This document shows positions 32,341 through 45,410 of a stretch of DNA of 64,000 nucleotides, piece by piece (position 1 is the first letter of the stretch; every line of letters begins with the position of its first letter). Under the pieces are notes generated by a model that was not told the DNA's origin, did no database searches, and saw only the letters and a program-made list of their open reading frames with translations. The stretch covers positions 13,020,001 through 13,084,000 of the forward strand of contig CM041465.1 of NCBI GenBank assembly GCA_023213395.1, read 5' to 3'. The stretch is from Cycas panzhihuaensis. Lineage: Eukaryota; Cycadophyta. A program made the position numbers and the translations under genes.

Positions 32341-35300
32341 CAGCACTTCAGAATAGTGGGTTTCCATCATTTCCATTCTGGTTTGTTTGTAGTCCCTAGC
32401 AAATGAGCCATTGTTATTCTGATAGGACACCGGTTATAGTTGCAATTTGATCCTTTAATGTAGGAACAGGCACAAGTTTGTTGACTATCAACATGTATGA
32501 CTATTAATGTTTTTCTCTAAATGTCCCCCTTTATATATGTATATATAATATCACTTTTTTACTCATGGTAAGAGTTTGGATCACCATATCTGCTATCATG
32601 TTAGTTCATATTCCATGATTTTGGCTTACAAATTTCTGCATCGACCTCCATGCCCATGCCAAATAATAATTGCCATCTCAGCCATGCCTATTGGTATATA
32701 TATAATGGCTTATAATTTTCAACATAAGAAAATAAAGCTTTAGATCAGTCGCATGTCCTATCACACCTAGATTTGTACTTAGAGCACGTAGATCACCTTC
32801 CACGTAGATTACTAAGCCATAGCAGACCAATAGCTCAACGAAGATCATGTTAGAATGCATTGAGTTTGCTTGCCATAGAAAAAAAAAAGGTAATGCTCCT
32901 CATGTCTATTACAAAGGATACGTCATCACATGGATGTGCCAAATATTTTTTTGCAGAAGTTCATATTAAGAAGACTTACTCTCCATCGGCATAATCAATT
33001 CATTACGCCTCTGAATCTCCTGGTATTCATATACACCATGGTGGCGTCAGGGACTTTCACTCATATACATATATTTTTTATAAATTAAAAAAAAAAAATT
33101 AATTAAATTGAATATTTTTTTTAGATCTGGGTGATTATAGGGTACTAGCCCCCTTTGGTGTTTAGCTCTCAGTCCTATGTCCTTTCCATGTGATCTTCAT
33201 CTCATTCTTAAAAGGGGCCTTATTCTTTAAAATTTCTTGTGTTTTTTAAACTCGAAGAGCGAGTTCACCTTCTTGCCATCGGAGGGGTCTATCCTCTATA
33301 AGGTCTTGGGTTCAATCCCTGCCTAGTCTACTCTTAGGTTGATATTCTAAGGGGGTTATCTTAAGGATATAACACTTTACCTTTTATTTTTAAAACATAA
33401 GGTACTTGGCTTTTTTCTACTATATCTCCTCATTGGGTTATCAGTTTCTGACAAAACCTATCCCATTGAGTCTAAAATTTTTTGAGGTATGATTTTGACT
33501 AGTCATATTCCCTATTCAGAGCTAACTTGACCTATTTTTAATTGTTTTAAAGTCACTCATTCATTTTTAAAGCTGTTTTAAACTATTTTCTCAAAACCCT
33601 TTTTTATCAGGTTATATTTTATCACCAAAAGATTATTTTCTACCTAGATCTACTCTACAGTAATTTATTATCAATAAACTTCATTACCATCTATTCATTT
33701 TATTTTTTAGGATTTATTTTAATCATTATTTTAATCAGTGAAAGTGACACTTTAATGGTTTTAAACATTTTAACATAAAAGTACTTGTTGATATTTCTAT
33801 TATAACTTCTCTGTTTTACATCAAAATTTAGATTTGTTAGTTTCGTTAGAAAGCTGACTCACTCCTCTTAAAACTAACACTATTATTTATAAGTTTTAAA
33901 GTGTTTTTATAGTTTTTCAAAGCCATCAAAGTTGAGGAACAGAATAGCCTCTAATTTATCATTATTACATATTTACATATATTATTTCTCAAAATTTTCA
34001 ACTAAAAATATATTAAACTGCTCTCTAAACTATATTTGATCTTTTTTATCATTCTATAAATTTCTTACTGGTATTTTTATAATATTTTAAGCCCCAAGCT
34101 TCTGTTAAGCCTAAAAAAGAGGATTGCATCTTTTGTTTATTAAAATATTAACTTATAGGAACCTGTTTTTAAAACGGTTAGTTCCATTGAATAGTTTTTT
34201 CGTTGATTATCAAATTGGTATAATTTCATTTTATTTTGGCATTGTTTAGTATAGTTTTGAAGCTACTCAATTTGAGCATTTAGTATATCCTAACATGCTT
34301 ATCTTCTAAACTTTTCTTTTAAGAAGTTCTTTATTTTATTTCTCTATTCTATTTAAGGCTTTTCATTTGACCTCCATATAAGCTTCTTTTAAGCTAATTT
34401 ATAATAGAAAGTGACATAAAGCAAGTAACCGGCCAAGTGAACTTGCAACTTAAATGGATACAATTCATTATTGTTCAGCTTGATATATCTTCTTTAAGGT
34501 AAAAGATTTCATATATTGAAAAATCAAGTTATTTTCTTGCATTAAAAGTTTGTATTTATTCATTTAAAAAAATCAAAAGGTTAAGAATTCTTTATTTTTC
34601 ATCATCAAAGTTTCAATTTAGATTTGTATAATTAAAAGGATCTTAGTTATATTTAAGATTTACCCATATATTTATTATATTTTAAAATTTATCTGAAATT
34701 ATATCTTATAAGTTTATCATTTATTTGAAAGGCATATATTTATTGAAATTTTTTTATTTATTTTTATCATTATTGAAAAATATCACTTACTTCTTGCACT
34801 CATAAAAGTTGCATTTAGTTTATTTAATTTCCAAAGGCATCTTTCATTTTTTTAAAGGGCATTGCCTTTTTTCTTTCAAAAAAGTATTTACTTTCTTATC
34901 TCTTTCAAAGAGTTTATTATTTATTTCATCTTACTTAGAGGTTATTATTTTGTTTTCAAATTTTTCTTTATTATATTAAATGAATCCGTTTTAAACCCTA
35001 AGCAAGACCACACTGCTAATTAATTTATTTTTCACATTAAATAAGATAATCCCAAATTGAACCAGCCTATTTTTCCAACCTTGCAAGGGGAATGATTAGG
35101 ACCCGTAAAGTTACCACCTCGCACATGCTAATCAACCTACTCATATTGGATGAGGATAACCATTAGCTATCAGGTGTATTTGGTGGTAGGATGAGGTGTA
35201 TAACCTATTCCTTTTATGGTGTTTAGAGACCAAGGCTAGACCTGGAGAGAGTGAGTGCCTTGGTTCGAGAACCTTCACCACTAGATCTATCGTTAGACAT

Positions 35301-35677
35301 AAGTCTGGCGCAGGTGGAACAACAACTGACGAGGGTATAAAAACCTTCTTAGCAGCCTACATACTGAGGTACATAGAGCCTAATGCTCATGTATAGGTAT
35401 ATTAGGTCCCTATTTTGCCATTTGTGGGTAGGCACCATTAGACAAGATAACAACTGAAGGTTGCCCCAGGAGAAACTTAAAATTAGAGCCTGGTAGCCTT
35501 AATAGGTCCTAGTTCACTTATTCAAAACTTTAGAAAAAACCTTGGGATAAATTTGGAAGTGAATTTTTACATTTAAATCTTTTTTTTAAATTTAAATTTA
35601 AATACCTTTTTTTTATATTCATATTTAACTTTTTAAATCTTAATTGTCACGTTTGATCAATATAACTTTGGTTCAAA

Positions 35678-36650
35678 ATGACGTCTAGCTTTAGGAACAT
35701 GATTATCCCAAAATTTGATGGAAATAATTTCCTAAATTGAAGTAGGAGGATGAGACCCATCCTCATAGCTAATGACATGTGGGACATTGTAAGAACTGGC
35801 TACAATAAATTAGGACTAAATCCATCTGATGCAGAAAAAGTTACCTACAAGAAAAATGTTAAAAAGAATAACAAAGCCTTAGCCCTTATCTTTTGCACAT
35901 TAGAAGATCATGTGTTCCCAAGAGTTAGTGAATTAGTTAAGTCCAAAGAAGCTTGGGACACTTTACAAATTATATATGAAGAAGCATCCTCCTCTAAATT
36001 ACAAAACCTTAGAAGTAAGTTTAAAAATTTACGTACGATGCCCCATGAATTAGTAACAAAATTTATGACCAAAGTCTAAGATATTATAAACTAAATGAGG
36101 TCACTTAGGGAAACCCTAACTGAACAAAGGGTAGTTGAAAAGATCTTTAGATGTGTAGGAGTTGTAAAATGTTTTGAAATAGTAGCTACTAGTATTAGTG
36201 TATCAAAGGATCTAAGTACCCTCAAAGTGGAATAACTTAGTGCCATGCTCATGTTTATAGAAGAGCAGTAAAATGCAAATGAATGTTTAGAATATGCCTT
36301 TACTACAAAGAACCGCATTCAATCTAACTCCCAAGCAGGAACCTCAAGATAAAATGAATCTCCTCTAAGGAGATAAGGTGGAAATCCTAGAAAGGAAACT
36401 AGACAAGACCCTCCACAATATCAAGCCCCTCAACAAAAGAGGCAAGGAGGACCCCAACAATATGAAAATCCTCCAAGAAATTCTAATCAAAAGAGACAAG
36501 TTAAGAATCATCCTTGCTATCCACACTATCAAGGAAATTCTCAACCTTCAAGATCAACTCAGGACTATCATGACAACTGACCAAGAAATAATCTTCCTCA
36601 ATCTTATGAGGAAAATGGGAGATCTTTCAATATTGATCATTCTCAGCTAA
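35678..36650 (+). pseudogene. Copia-2 gag
   Basis: The start at ATG 35,678 gives MTSSF and IIPKFDGNNFLN with a stop at the expected Trp. An open stretch from 35,750 to 36,079 follows with MWDIV, ALALIFCTLEDHVFPRV, SKEAWDTLQIIYE and LRSKFKNLRT. These are the classical blocks of the copia gag domain (the KPKFDG-N-F-x-x-W start; I-x-x-S/C-L; A-x-x-W-x-x-L-x-x-x-Y; LxxxFxxLxM). A stop at 36,078 begins the decayed C-terminal half, which is Asn/Gln/Lys-rich and nucleocapsid-like. Confidence 0.85.
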
Positions 36651-36685
36651 GAAGTCAAAGCCTAAGTTATGGGAGAAGAGATCCA

Positions 36686-36922
36686 TTGTATTGTACTTAT
36701 TGCCATAGAAATGTTCACATTGAAGATAAATATTTTTTAAAATATGGACCACCATCTATAGGACATGCTTCAAATTCATCAGAATCAAAGGTTAATAATA
36801 AGTTTTTTCTATCTAGTTTTAATGCTAAGGAAGAAGAGGATTATAGTTGGTATATCGATTTAGGTTGTTTACCCTACTTAACCCATGAAGAACATTTATT
36901 TCAAACCTTGGGCAAAACATAA
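36686..36922 (+). pseudogene. Copia-2 zinc knuckle and protease core
   Basis: The knuckle reads CTYCHRNVHIEDKY at 36,692-36,733. Spacing C-x2-C-x4-H-x4 is kept, but the last Cys codon TGT is now TAT (Tyr). The protease follows in the same frame: WYIDLGC, with D-L-G at 36,857-36,865 in place of D-S-G. Confidence 0.8.
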
Positions 36923-38105
36923 AAGGGTCAATCATATCTGGAGACAATACTTCCTATGAATCAGTTGGAAAAGGTAACATAGCCTTACTGACTGATATTG
37001 GTGAATATAGATACTTAGATGATGTCTTATATGTCCATACCCTAAGGAAGAACTTGATATCGGTAGGACAGATGATGGGACAAGATTATAAGGTGATTTT
37101 TGACAATAGAGAACGTGTTATTAAAGACAAGAGAAAAAATAAAGTTATTGTTGCCAAAGGTATAATAACTAAAGATCGTTTATTTAAGCTTATCCTCACT
37201 CCTTCAGATACCTATACCCTCAAAAATTTAACTATAATAGATAGTGATCCATGGCATAGACGATTTGGTCACCTTAACTACAATAGCTTGTCTCCTATGA
37301 AAAGGTTAGATATGGTTAATGGTTTACCACCTATTGATGTTAATAAAAATTTATGTGAGGGATACCTTCTTGGCAAACAACATAGAGAAAGCTTTCCAGA
37401 TTTTAGCCATCGAGCATCTGCCCCTCTTCAACTAGTATACATAGATATTTGTGGACCAATGACTACTCCCTCCTTAGTAGGTGTAAAGTATTTTCTCATA
37501 TTTATTGATGACTTCACAAGAAATACATGGGTTTTCCTTCTAAGATATAAATTAGATTCTTTCAACTACTTTGTTGACTTTAAAATCTTTGTTAAGAAAT
37601 AAAGTGGATATCATATACTTTCTCTAAGATCAGATAATGGGGGAGAGTTTACATCTAATGCTTTCAAGGATTATTGTATCTACCATGGGATAATGAGACA
37701 ATATACCAACCCCTATGCCCCACAAAAAAATGGTGTAGCAGAAAGAAAAAAATAAACTATCATTGAAATGGCACAATGTATGCTTAAGGATAAAAACTTG
37801 GGCCATGAATTTTAGGCTAAAGTAATTCATAGAACCGTCTACCTACTCAACAGATGTTCTACCAAAGCGCTTAGGTGGAAAACTCCAAAAGAAGCATAGA
37901 CCAATTATAAACCAAGTATATATCATCTTAGGGTATTTGGTTGTCTGGCATATGCCCATATTCCTTATCAAAGAAGAACTAAGTTGGATGACCATAGTGT
38001 CAAATGTATCTTTATTAGCTATAGTGAATCTTCTAAATCCTATAAAGTTTATGATCTGAAATTAGGAAAAGTTATGGCAAGTAGAAACATCAAAATTTAG
38101 GAAGA
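36923..38105 (+). pseudogene. Copia-2 integrase
   Basis: A 182-codon open piece (37,054-37,602) carries LISVGQMM-like text, DPWHRRFGHLNYNSL (the pre-integrase block with its His), CEGYLLGKQHRESF, YIDICGPMTTPS with the first catalytic Asp, and FIDDFTRNTWVFLL. After a stop it continues LRSDNGGEFTSNAF near 37,625 and PYAPQKNGVAERK near 37,712, the second Asp and the Glu. A post-core YHLRVFGCLAYAHIP is near 37,925. The catalytic triad is readable; the stops are single-base. Confidence 0.9.
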
Positions 38106-38261
38106 CACCTACTATCAAGATAATCAAGAAAAGTATAAGGAGATTGCCATTAAATTTAACACATCAAGTAAGTCCAAATATGTGCCTCATATATGGAGAA
38201 ATATCTAGGAACCCACTAGAGAGGGAACATCATCTTAACCTCCACCACAACATCTACCCAA

Positions 38262-39170
38262 ATGGGTTCCTTGAACCATGACTTGGGAAATATATTGGAT
38301 AACAATAGAAGATCCACGCATTCCTATAGGGTCAACTTTTCCCTAATGAGCAAGGTATTCAAAATTCATGAGCCTCAAACCTTTAATAAGGCTAATCAAC
38401 ATGAATGTTGGCAGAAAGCCATGAAAGAGGAATATAAGTCTATTACTAAGAATGATACTTAGGAACTCATAGACTTACCACCAAAGAAGAAAGCTATTGG
38501 CACCAAATAAGTCTATAAGACCAAGTTCCACTTAGATGGATCCATCAACAAATACAAAGCTAGATTGGTCGCAAAAGGATATGCCCAAAGAGAAGGCATA
38601 GACTATACATAAACATTTACCCCTGTCGCTAGGATTGAATCTATTCACATGATGATGAGTTTAGCCACCCAAATGGGTTGGAAACTTTATCAAATAGATG
38701 TGAAAAGTGCTTTCTTAAATGGTTAAATCAAAGAATATATCTATGTCTCTCAACCCCTCGATTTTGAAGTCAGGGGGGAAGAAACCAAAGTGTATAAGTT
38801 AAAGAAGGCATTATATGGTCTAAAACAAGCACCTAGGGCTTTGTATTCCTGCATAGACAAGTATTTTGGAGATCAAGGATTTGAGAGATCTCAAAAATAT
38901 CCAAACCTATACACTCAAATCAAGGGAAATTTGATATAGATTATAGGACTCTATGTGGATGATTTAATTTATACCAGAAACGACTCCCATCTTTTACATC
39001 AATTTAAAGATGTTATGTGTAAGGAATTTGAGATGACAGATTTAGGCCTCATGCATTATTTCTTAGGATTAGAAGTTTAAAAGGACAAACAAAGAATCTT
39101 CATCTCTCAATGCAAATATATATTAGATCTACTACAAAGATTCAGAATGACAAATTACAAACCGTTGATA
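38262..39170 (+). pseudogene. Copia-2 reverse transcriptase
   Basis: The frame runs [71 protein letters not shown], with catalytic YVDDL intact at 38,952-38,966 and MTDLGLMHYFLGLEV near 39,035. Only a few stops interrupt it (near 38,459, 38,508, 38,610, 38,725, 38,937). It is the best preserved old RT of the window. Confidence 0.92.
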
Positions 39171-39900
39171 ATACTAATAGAAATTGGAATCAAACTTTCT
39201 AAGATAGATTAATCAACTTCAGTTGATCCCACTCTCTATAGATAGCTCATTAGCAACCTAATATATTTGACATCTACTTAATCAGATATAACATATTTAG
39301 TCAATGCTGTATCCATGTTTATGTAGGATCCAAAGACATCTCATTAGCAAGCTTCCAAAAGAATCCTTCGATGCCTTAAAGAGACTCCAGATTTTGGGTT
39401 ATATTACAGAGCCACATCTAAATTTGAGTTAACTGGTTATACAGATATAGATTGTGTAGGTGATGTTGATGATAGAAAGTCTACCATGGGTTATGTATTT
39501 AATATGGGATCAACTGTAGTAGCTTGGATCACAAAGAAGCAAAATATCGTTTCCTTATCCACAACTAAGGTAGAGTATAAAGTTATAGTTTCAAGAGTTT
39601 ATGAATCAATATGGCTAAGAAGACTTCTATAGGATTTTTAGAATAAACAACAAGGTCCCACTAGAATTTGGTGTGACAATTAAAGCACTATCCAAATGGA
39701 TAAAAATTTGGTATTCCATGGTATAACAGAACATATTGAGACTCAACACCACTTCATTCAGGAACTTGTATAAGTAGATGAGATATAGTTAACTTATTAT
39801 AGTATTGAAGATCAGACAGTAGATATTTTTATAAAGGATTTGGGAAAGATCAAATTCGAGAAGTTCAAAGACAATTTGGGAGTTGTATACATTGGTCTTA
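39171..39900 (+). pseudogene. Copia-2 RNase H
   Basis: The connection block (PTLYR-stop-LISNLIYLT near 39,230) is followed by GYTDIDCVGDVDDRKSTMGY near 39,432, SLSTTKVEYKVI near 39,557, IWCDN-stop-STIQMDKN near 39,668 and HHFIQELV near 39,750. The RNase H acidic residues Asp, Glu and Asp are still readable. Stops sit at Gln/Trp positions, for example near 39,242, 39,327 and 39,342. Confidence 0.9.
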
Positions 39901-39910
39901 TGGAGGAGAA
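39899..39910 (+). promoter_or_regulatory. Copia-2 polypurine tract
   Basis: ATGGAGGAGAA directly before the 3' LTR start TGTTGGG. Confidence 0.65.
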
Positions 39911-40259
39911 TGTTGGGAATAACCCCAATGCTATTAAAATACCTATGTACCTAGGGCCGCTTAAAGCCACCATTAAGGTCCCCTAGGGTACCTTGAGCCT
40001 CCTAGTAGCCACTATGAGCTAACACCACTTTATTAAGGTACACACTTACATTTATTATTATTATTTTTAAAATATATTTTAAATTATACATCATCTAATG
40101 TATAGGTAGAGTGATGGCGCTTACTGCCTCCCTAAAAACTCTATTTAAAGGGTGGGAATACCTCCCTAGTATTTTTTAACACTGCTAATAATCAAAAATC
40201 ACCTATTTTCTTAAAATGTATTCGATATAACGTCCTACTCTACTCCTCTAAATCCATCA
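39911..40259 (+). repeat. Copia-2 3' LTR
   Basis: 349 bp, starts TGTTGGGAATAACCCC and ends AAATCCATCA. Same length as the 5' LTR but about 14% different by eye count. Confidence 0.93.
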
Positions 40260-41349
40260 TCTTTGGCTCCTATATCATCATGTTTTTCATCCAAAATTTA
40301 GTTTAAAAAAATTAAAACAAAAGAAACGTATCAGATACCTAGCTCCTTAATACATCTCCTTGATCCTCACCTCTTAGAGCTAGTCTGCCATCTAAATGGC
40401 CTCTAACCATCTCCAAAATCTAAGAAGAAGACCCTCTAAATTATCATTTCTTCAACCCTCTTACATAAAAAAAAAAATGAAACTTTATCGATTTTTCTAA
40501 TAAGATGGGAAGTCTCTTCTTTATTTTTTGGGAAAAATTTTTTCTTGCATCCATTTCATCCATCCAAGTTACTATTATTTATTTTAAATAATGTTCTTGG
40601 ACAAATTTTATCCAAATATAATAAATGATATATCTTTCATTAATTAGGATTATTATTAACCTTTATTTATTTACCTCCTAATGAGTGTTTTGAAGGCTTG
40701 AATATGGTATCTTTCTCTTATTTTGGTACCTATTTTAATCTTTATTTTGGTTATCAAAATTCTCCAAACTCCTTTTACCCATTAATTAGCTTAAACTATG
40801 ATAGAAGACTTTGAAAATCCACCTACTAATGAGTTGAAACTATAGTAGTCTTAGGCTCTAAAAAGTCACCTATTAATGAGTCCAAAAAACTATGACAATC
40901 CATCCTCTATGCTCTAACAAAAGGACTTTCCTTTGAAACTTGGTTAATAAGAGATAAACTATGACCATCTAGGTTTCTAAGCCCCATGTAGTTTATAGGC
41001 ATCTAGTGTTGTTTTCAATTAAGTGAGCGTAAGCCCCATCTAGTTTATAGGCTTCATTAGTAGTTCCTTTAAGCAAAAAAGGAATATAAACCCTGTCTTA
41101 ACTATGGATAATCTTATGATACTATATCTTTTAAGCCCTATATACTTGATAAGCATTTTGGTAGTATCTTTAGCTTATTAATTTATCAACATCAAGGATT
41201 TTTTAACTTAATTTTAGTATCTTTTATTGACTATTTTTCCATCATCGGCATACCTCATCCAAACCCTTTACTTTTTGAGAAAATCTTAATCATAAATCAC
41301 TGTCACCTTTCAACATCCTACTACTCCTCTAAAGTATGACATTCAAGTG
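40260..41349. repeat. G2 3' spacer with degenerate tandem repeats
   Basis: It continues G2 to the right of copia-2. At 40,790-41,110 an AACTATGATAG / ACCTATTAATGAGT motif recurs roughly every 50 bp, and TAAGCCCCATsTAGTTTATA occurs twice (about 40,979 and 41,031). The same repeat families occur in inverted orientation in G4 at 57,538-58,030, directly next to that element's LTR. Confidence 0.65.
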
Positions 41350-41362
41350 CTAAGGGGGTAAA
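41350..41362 (+). promoter_or_regulatory. G2 polypurine tract
   Basis: CTAAGGGGGTAAA immediately before TGTTTCACC. Confidence 0.75.
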
Positions 41363-43545
41363 TGTTTCACCAAAACTTGGCCCTTAATCAACCTTCATGT
41401 TTATTAATAAGTATCTTGCTTAATGTACATTTAATATGATTAATTAAAATCTTATTCTATGTGTTTTGGATCATGTTTTAGTGAAATATAGTATCAATTT
41501 TGTAGATGTTTTATGTTGGATGATGATAATTATACTATTATATTTTTACTTACTAATGAATGAAAACTATGGCAATAGAATCTCCTATTTATGATCATTC
41601 TAACTCACTTTTTTTTCCTTGAAATATTTCCTCGTTTCATTCTTTTTCTCTCAAGTTTCATATTTAAGTTATCATTTTTTTATGATTATTTGGCTTGTGC
41701 TTACATTTTCACCCCTCCTTGGCTACTCTTTTACACTGATAAAGTCATTTATATTCAAATTTTCTTGATAAAAGTTCACTTTGGCTATTGAATGATCAAT
41801 TTTCACCTTATATTTCACTGAGTTTTTTGTTTTTCTATAAATATGATTGATCACGTTTTATTAAGGAAATCATATTTTTAGTTGTTAATAAAATGTGACT
41901 GGTCACATTTTTGACTATCATACAATGAAAATTTTAAGCAACATACTAGTTTTGCATATCACCACCCAAATTTGGTGCAAACCTATTCCATTGATGGTAT
42001 GCTTTTGAGAGGATTTTCTTGGAAGTTTAAGAGCTTTCTTTGTTGTTTTTTATTCCTCTTTTTATGAAAATAAGAAAGGAGTTAAGAGGAAAAGATTTAG
42101 AGGTTTGATTATTACTTGCATGCTATTCAAATTTAACTTGTTACCTCTTGAGGTACTTTGTTTGTTATAACTTTTCACTTTAGGCTTCATTTCTTTGGTA
42201 AGATCTTTTCCACTACTTTTCCTTTTAGTTTAGTACTATCTTGATGGTTTTTTGTGAGTAGTTATTGCTCTTTTCCTTATTTTATTTTTGAAACTCTTCT
42301 ACCTATATTTTTTTTCCCTTGGGAAACCTTGGCTGAAAGCTCAACCCTTTATAGGAAACCAAGGGAGTAGACTATTGTGAAGAGAGATCTACCTTTTCAC
42401 CTCCAACTATAGCCACTTCTTCCCATTCTTCTTAATTGTCCAAAAGAGATTTTAGTCCCACCTTTTCTTCCTTGGATATTGCTGAGCTTCTTCTTTTCAA
42501 TTTTCTCTTTCTTTTATGCTTATTTTAAAGGAAAATTTTGAGAAAGATTGGTTATAATAAAGGGAGATTGCTATTCTAAGCCATAAAATACATCATTGAA
42601 GTAAAGATTTCTAAAATTATTGGTGCTACTCTTTGTCTTCATTTTCTCTCTTTTTTATAAGAAACATGTATGTATGAATGAAAGACCTTTATAACAAATA
42701 CATTTTATATGACGTTTAAGGATCTCGTGGCAGCTGGATACCCCATGAGTAATAAAATTTCCTTAGATTTTCAATCTAGTATTTGTTTTCAATGATATCA
42801 ATACATAGTTGCATATGAGTTTTATGGATTGCATGTTATCTTTAATTACTAAAATTATATTTGAAGTCTCCCACTTCCATTAAAATAACTATTAAAACTT
42901 AAAAATAACATGTGCATAATTTAAAAGGTTTTATAGAAGCATAGCATGTTATTCTAACTTCCATTAAGTTACATAGAATATTACATGTCATAATATATGA
43001 ATTTCATATTTGTTGCTTTTATGTTTGAAGAGAAGTGTGTTTTGTATCTTTAGGAGATAACATCTCTTTTATTTTGGTGTTCTTTATTAAAAAAAAAAAT
43101 GAAAAGAAAAAGAAATTATATGCATGGTTTACTTTCTTTGCTTGTCTTTAAAGGATAGTTATATCTTGTTGTTTCATTGCTCTTTCTTTTGTATTCTTTG
43201 GAAACATATCAAACTTTCCAATGCTTAACCCCTTTTTTTATTAGAGAAAACCCAAAAAAGTTGAAATAATATAAGGAAAGGAGTCCCTAAGAATGATATA
43301 AAAAATATTGTCAATGTAATTCTGGACTTAGATCTTCTCTACTTACTTGTGTAGGCTAGTGGATCCTAGTACACTTTCTTATATCCTTGAATTTCATTAT
43401 CATGTACATATTTAAACTAAATGAAACAAATAGGTAGAGACTTCTTCTTTGGAGCTAGCAAAGGTGGTCATTAGGTTCCCACAGGCTTCTTTATCTCTTA
43501 ATTTTGACTTGAAATAGAGGAAACACAACATCATTGAGGAATATT
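41363..43545 (+). repeat. G2 3' LTR (~2.2 kb)
   Basis: It starts TGTTTCACCAAAAC after the polypurine tract. It aligns with the minus-strand LTR beginning at 57,286: the landmark CAACCCTTTAT lies about 978 bp in here and about 987 bp in there once copia-3 is removed. Further shared landmarks are GTAGGCTAGT (about 43,352) and AGTAGAGACT-like text (about 43,434). Similarity fades near 43,545, taken as the right end with an uncertainty of perhaps 50 bp. Confidence 0.7.
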
Positions 43546-44149
43546 TAGCTTAGGCCCAACTGAAGCATGCCATGTACTTTTATGTGGATGTTTGTAGATG
43601 TACTGTATAATTTTCTTTTGGATGTATGATTTATTTTTATATACTATTAAGTTGATATCATTCTTACACATGACATCATGGCACACACAATACATAAAAC
43701 ATAAGCACAACTTTGTTTATAAGCATATGGCATAATATAATGCATCATGTTACTTGTTTATACTCATGGAGGAATCCCATACCCCCATGTAGGATGCCCA
43801 TGGAGGGAGAGGAGAGGCTCATTATGGAAAGTAGGATGCCATTATAGGCATAAGCAAAGGTTACCCCCTATGGGTGTGAAACTGTAAAAGTAAACACATA
43901 TCTTTTTTAGGTAATTTTAGGGATTTTATGTTTTTTTGATGTCATCTATAAGTGATATTTTATACTCATGATGGAGTGTAATTCCCTTATGGGGAAAGAT
44001 CTTAATAGTGTCTAAGGATCATAATATGGTGATATGCACAATATGATGATATGCCTCCAATAGAGGCATTACACATCATAAATGGAGGTAGTTTAGGCTC
44101 ATTTTAGAGCAAGGTACCCCACTACATTATGAGGGTTCAACTATAAAAA
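43546..44149 (-). other. G3 post-integrase sequence
   Basis: Contains AAAATGAGCCTAAACTACC in reverse near 44,090, shared with G1 near 4,405. No coding sequence. Confidence 0.5.
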
Positions 44150-45270
44150 TTTTTAGAGAATTGTCCATTAACAACTTTTTCAAATTTGAGTCCCTCTAAT
44201 ATTCCAATTTGATATGATCTATTATTCAAGCTTTGTAAAACAATGAATAGGCTAACCCATTTAGGACAAAATTTTGAGAGGCAGTCATTGAGATATTCTA
44301 GCTTAAGAACTTTATCCCCAATAGCTAAGGGTTGAGGCCATATATGTTTTTCATAGGGATTTTGAACCTTAGCTTTTGATGCTAAATTTATTTGACAGAT
44401 AATAAGGTATTTTTCATTAATTACTTTAAGGTTGAATAGATAGGCTTGACATCACCACTCTTCATTAATGAATTCTTTAAGTTAAACCTATAAAGATGGG
44501 ATTTCCACCTTGAGGGGCAAGACAACCTCTAATCCATAGACTGAGGAGAAGGGTGTCATGCCTATGGCCATCCTAATGGATGTCCGATAGGCCCATAAGT
44601 TTAGGTAGAGTTGTAAATACTAATATCTTTAGATTGGGCTACTGTCTTCTTTAGGATGTTGACTAATGTCTTATTGAAAGCCTTAATTTAGACATTGGCT
44701 TGGGGGTAATATGGGGATGAGGTTTTGTGAGAGCTTTAGAATCTCTAAAAAAGCTTGTTCATTTCTTTATTGTAGAATAGAGTCCTATTATTAGTAATTA
44801 GGATGTTGGGGACTCCAAACTAGCAAATGATGTGTTGAAATATGAAAGTAGTGATCATCTTACCCATTATAGAAGAGAGGGAAACCACCTCAACCTATTT
44901 GGTAAAGTATTCTATAACAGTTAGAATAAAATTATGTTAGGCTAAAGGCAATGGTATTATAGTCTTATCAAGATTGAGGCCCTATTAGGAGAATTTCTAT
45001 GGTGACATTATGGTATGAAGTATCTCTAATGGTTGATGGATGACATTGGAATTCTCCTAACATTTCCAACATCATTAGACATAGGCATGATTATCCTTGA
45101 ATATGGTAGGCTAATAAAACCCCATGTGTAGGATTATTTGAGCTAAATATTAACCACAAAAATAGCCTCTATAAATGTTAGTGTGGCACTCATGGAGGAC
45201 TTGATTTATATCATCAGGGTTAAAGCATTTTAAGAGGACCCCTTTGAATGATCTCTCATATTATACATCC
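44150..45270 (-). pseudogene. G3 integrase remnant
   Basis: The minus strand gives the zinc-binding LHECHTNIYRGYF near 45,190, MGFY-stop-PTIFKDNHAYV near 45,110 and a WKC half of the second zinc pair. The core has VIEYFTK-stop-VEVVSLSS near 44,910, TFIFQHIIC, ILITNNRTLFYNKEMN near 44,810 and SSPYYPQANV near 44,700. The first catalytic position is Glu, as in G1; the second Asp reads Asn (TNN). The C-terminus is HIKLEY, NLKKLLMDNSLKIFIV near 44,200. It is inactive. Confidence 0.8.
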
Positions 45271-45410
45271 TCTATGAGGAAGTATTAATAGGCGATTACC
45301 CTTATATGTAACTTCACCTTCTCACTTACATCTTGGCTGTGATTTTGTAAGTTTAAATATCATATAATACCACCATCCTATGCCTCATTGATTTTCCTTT
45401 ATCCCTTAAT

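Larger units (their letters stand above)
31489..35677. other. Copia-2 long leader, or an unrecognised insertion
   Basis: No retroelement protein recognised. Contents: a short open stretch after an ATG near 31,557, the (TA)n array at 31,712-31,803, a CATT array near 32,311, an A+T-rich desert (33,400-35,050), and a better preserved piece at 35,170-35,460 that holds a 66-codon frame and retains CpG. Typical copia leaders are far shorter, so part of this may be a nested insertion without visible ends. Confidence 0.5.
31126..40259 (+). mobile_element. Copia-2: old Ty1/copia element nested in G2
   Basis: 9,134 bp with two 349-bp LTRs that differ at about 50 positions, mostly transitions. The primer site follows the left LTR and a purine-rich GGAGGAGAA precedes the right one. 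Flanks TATTT and TCTTT are a probable target duplication with one change. The order gag, protease, integrase, RT, RNase H is on the plus strand. The leader between primer site and gag is about 4.2 kb, unusually long. The RT-RNase H part keeps one frame over about 1.5 kb with stops mainly at Gln and Trp positions. Confidence 0.93.
15085..43545 (+). mobile_element. G2: degraded Ty3/gypsy Tat-like element, split by two copia insertions
   Basis: Order: protease, RT, RNase H, integrase, archaeal-type RNase H, antisense PMD (interrupted at 22,423-29,947 by copia-1), 3' spacer (interrupted at 31,126-40,259 by copia-2), polypurine tract, 3' LTR. Removing the two insertions leaves about 11.8 kb. Continuity across each insertion is supported by a target duplication (perfect for copia-1, one mismatch for copia-2), and across copia-1 also by the PMD continuing. 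The element is old, with many stops in every domain. The 5' LTR was not located. Confidence 0.75.

Noticed and set aside
33241-33330. Possible tRNA gene or tRNA-derived SINE (GGGTTCAATCCC resembles a B box near 33,309)
   Set aside because: No matching A box at the right distance, no cloverleaf stems, no poly-A/T end or target duplication.
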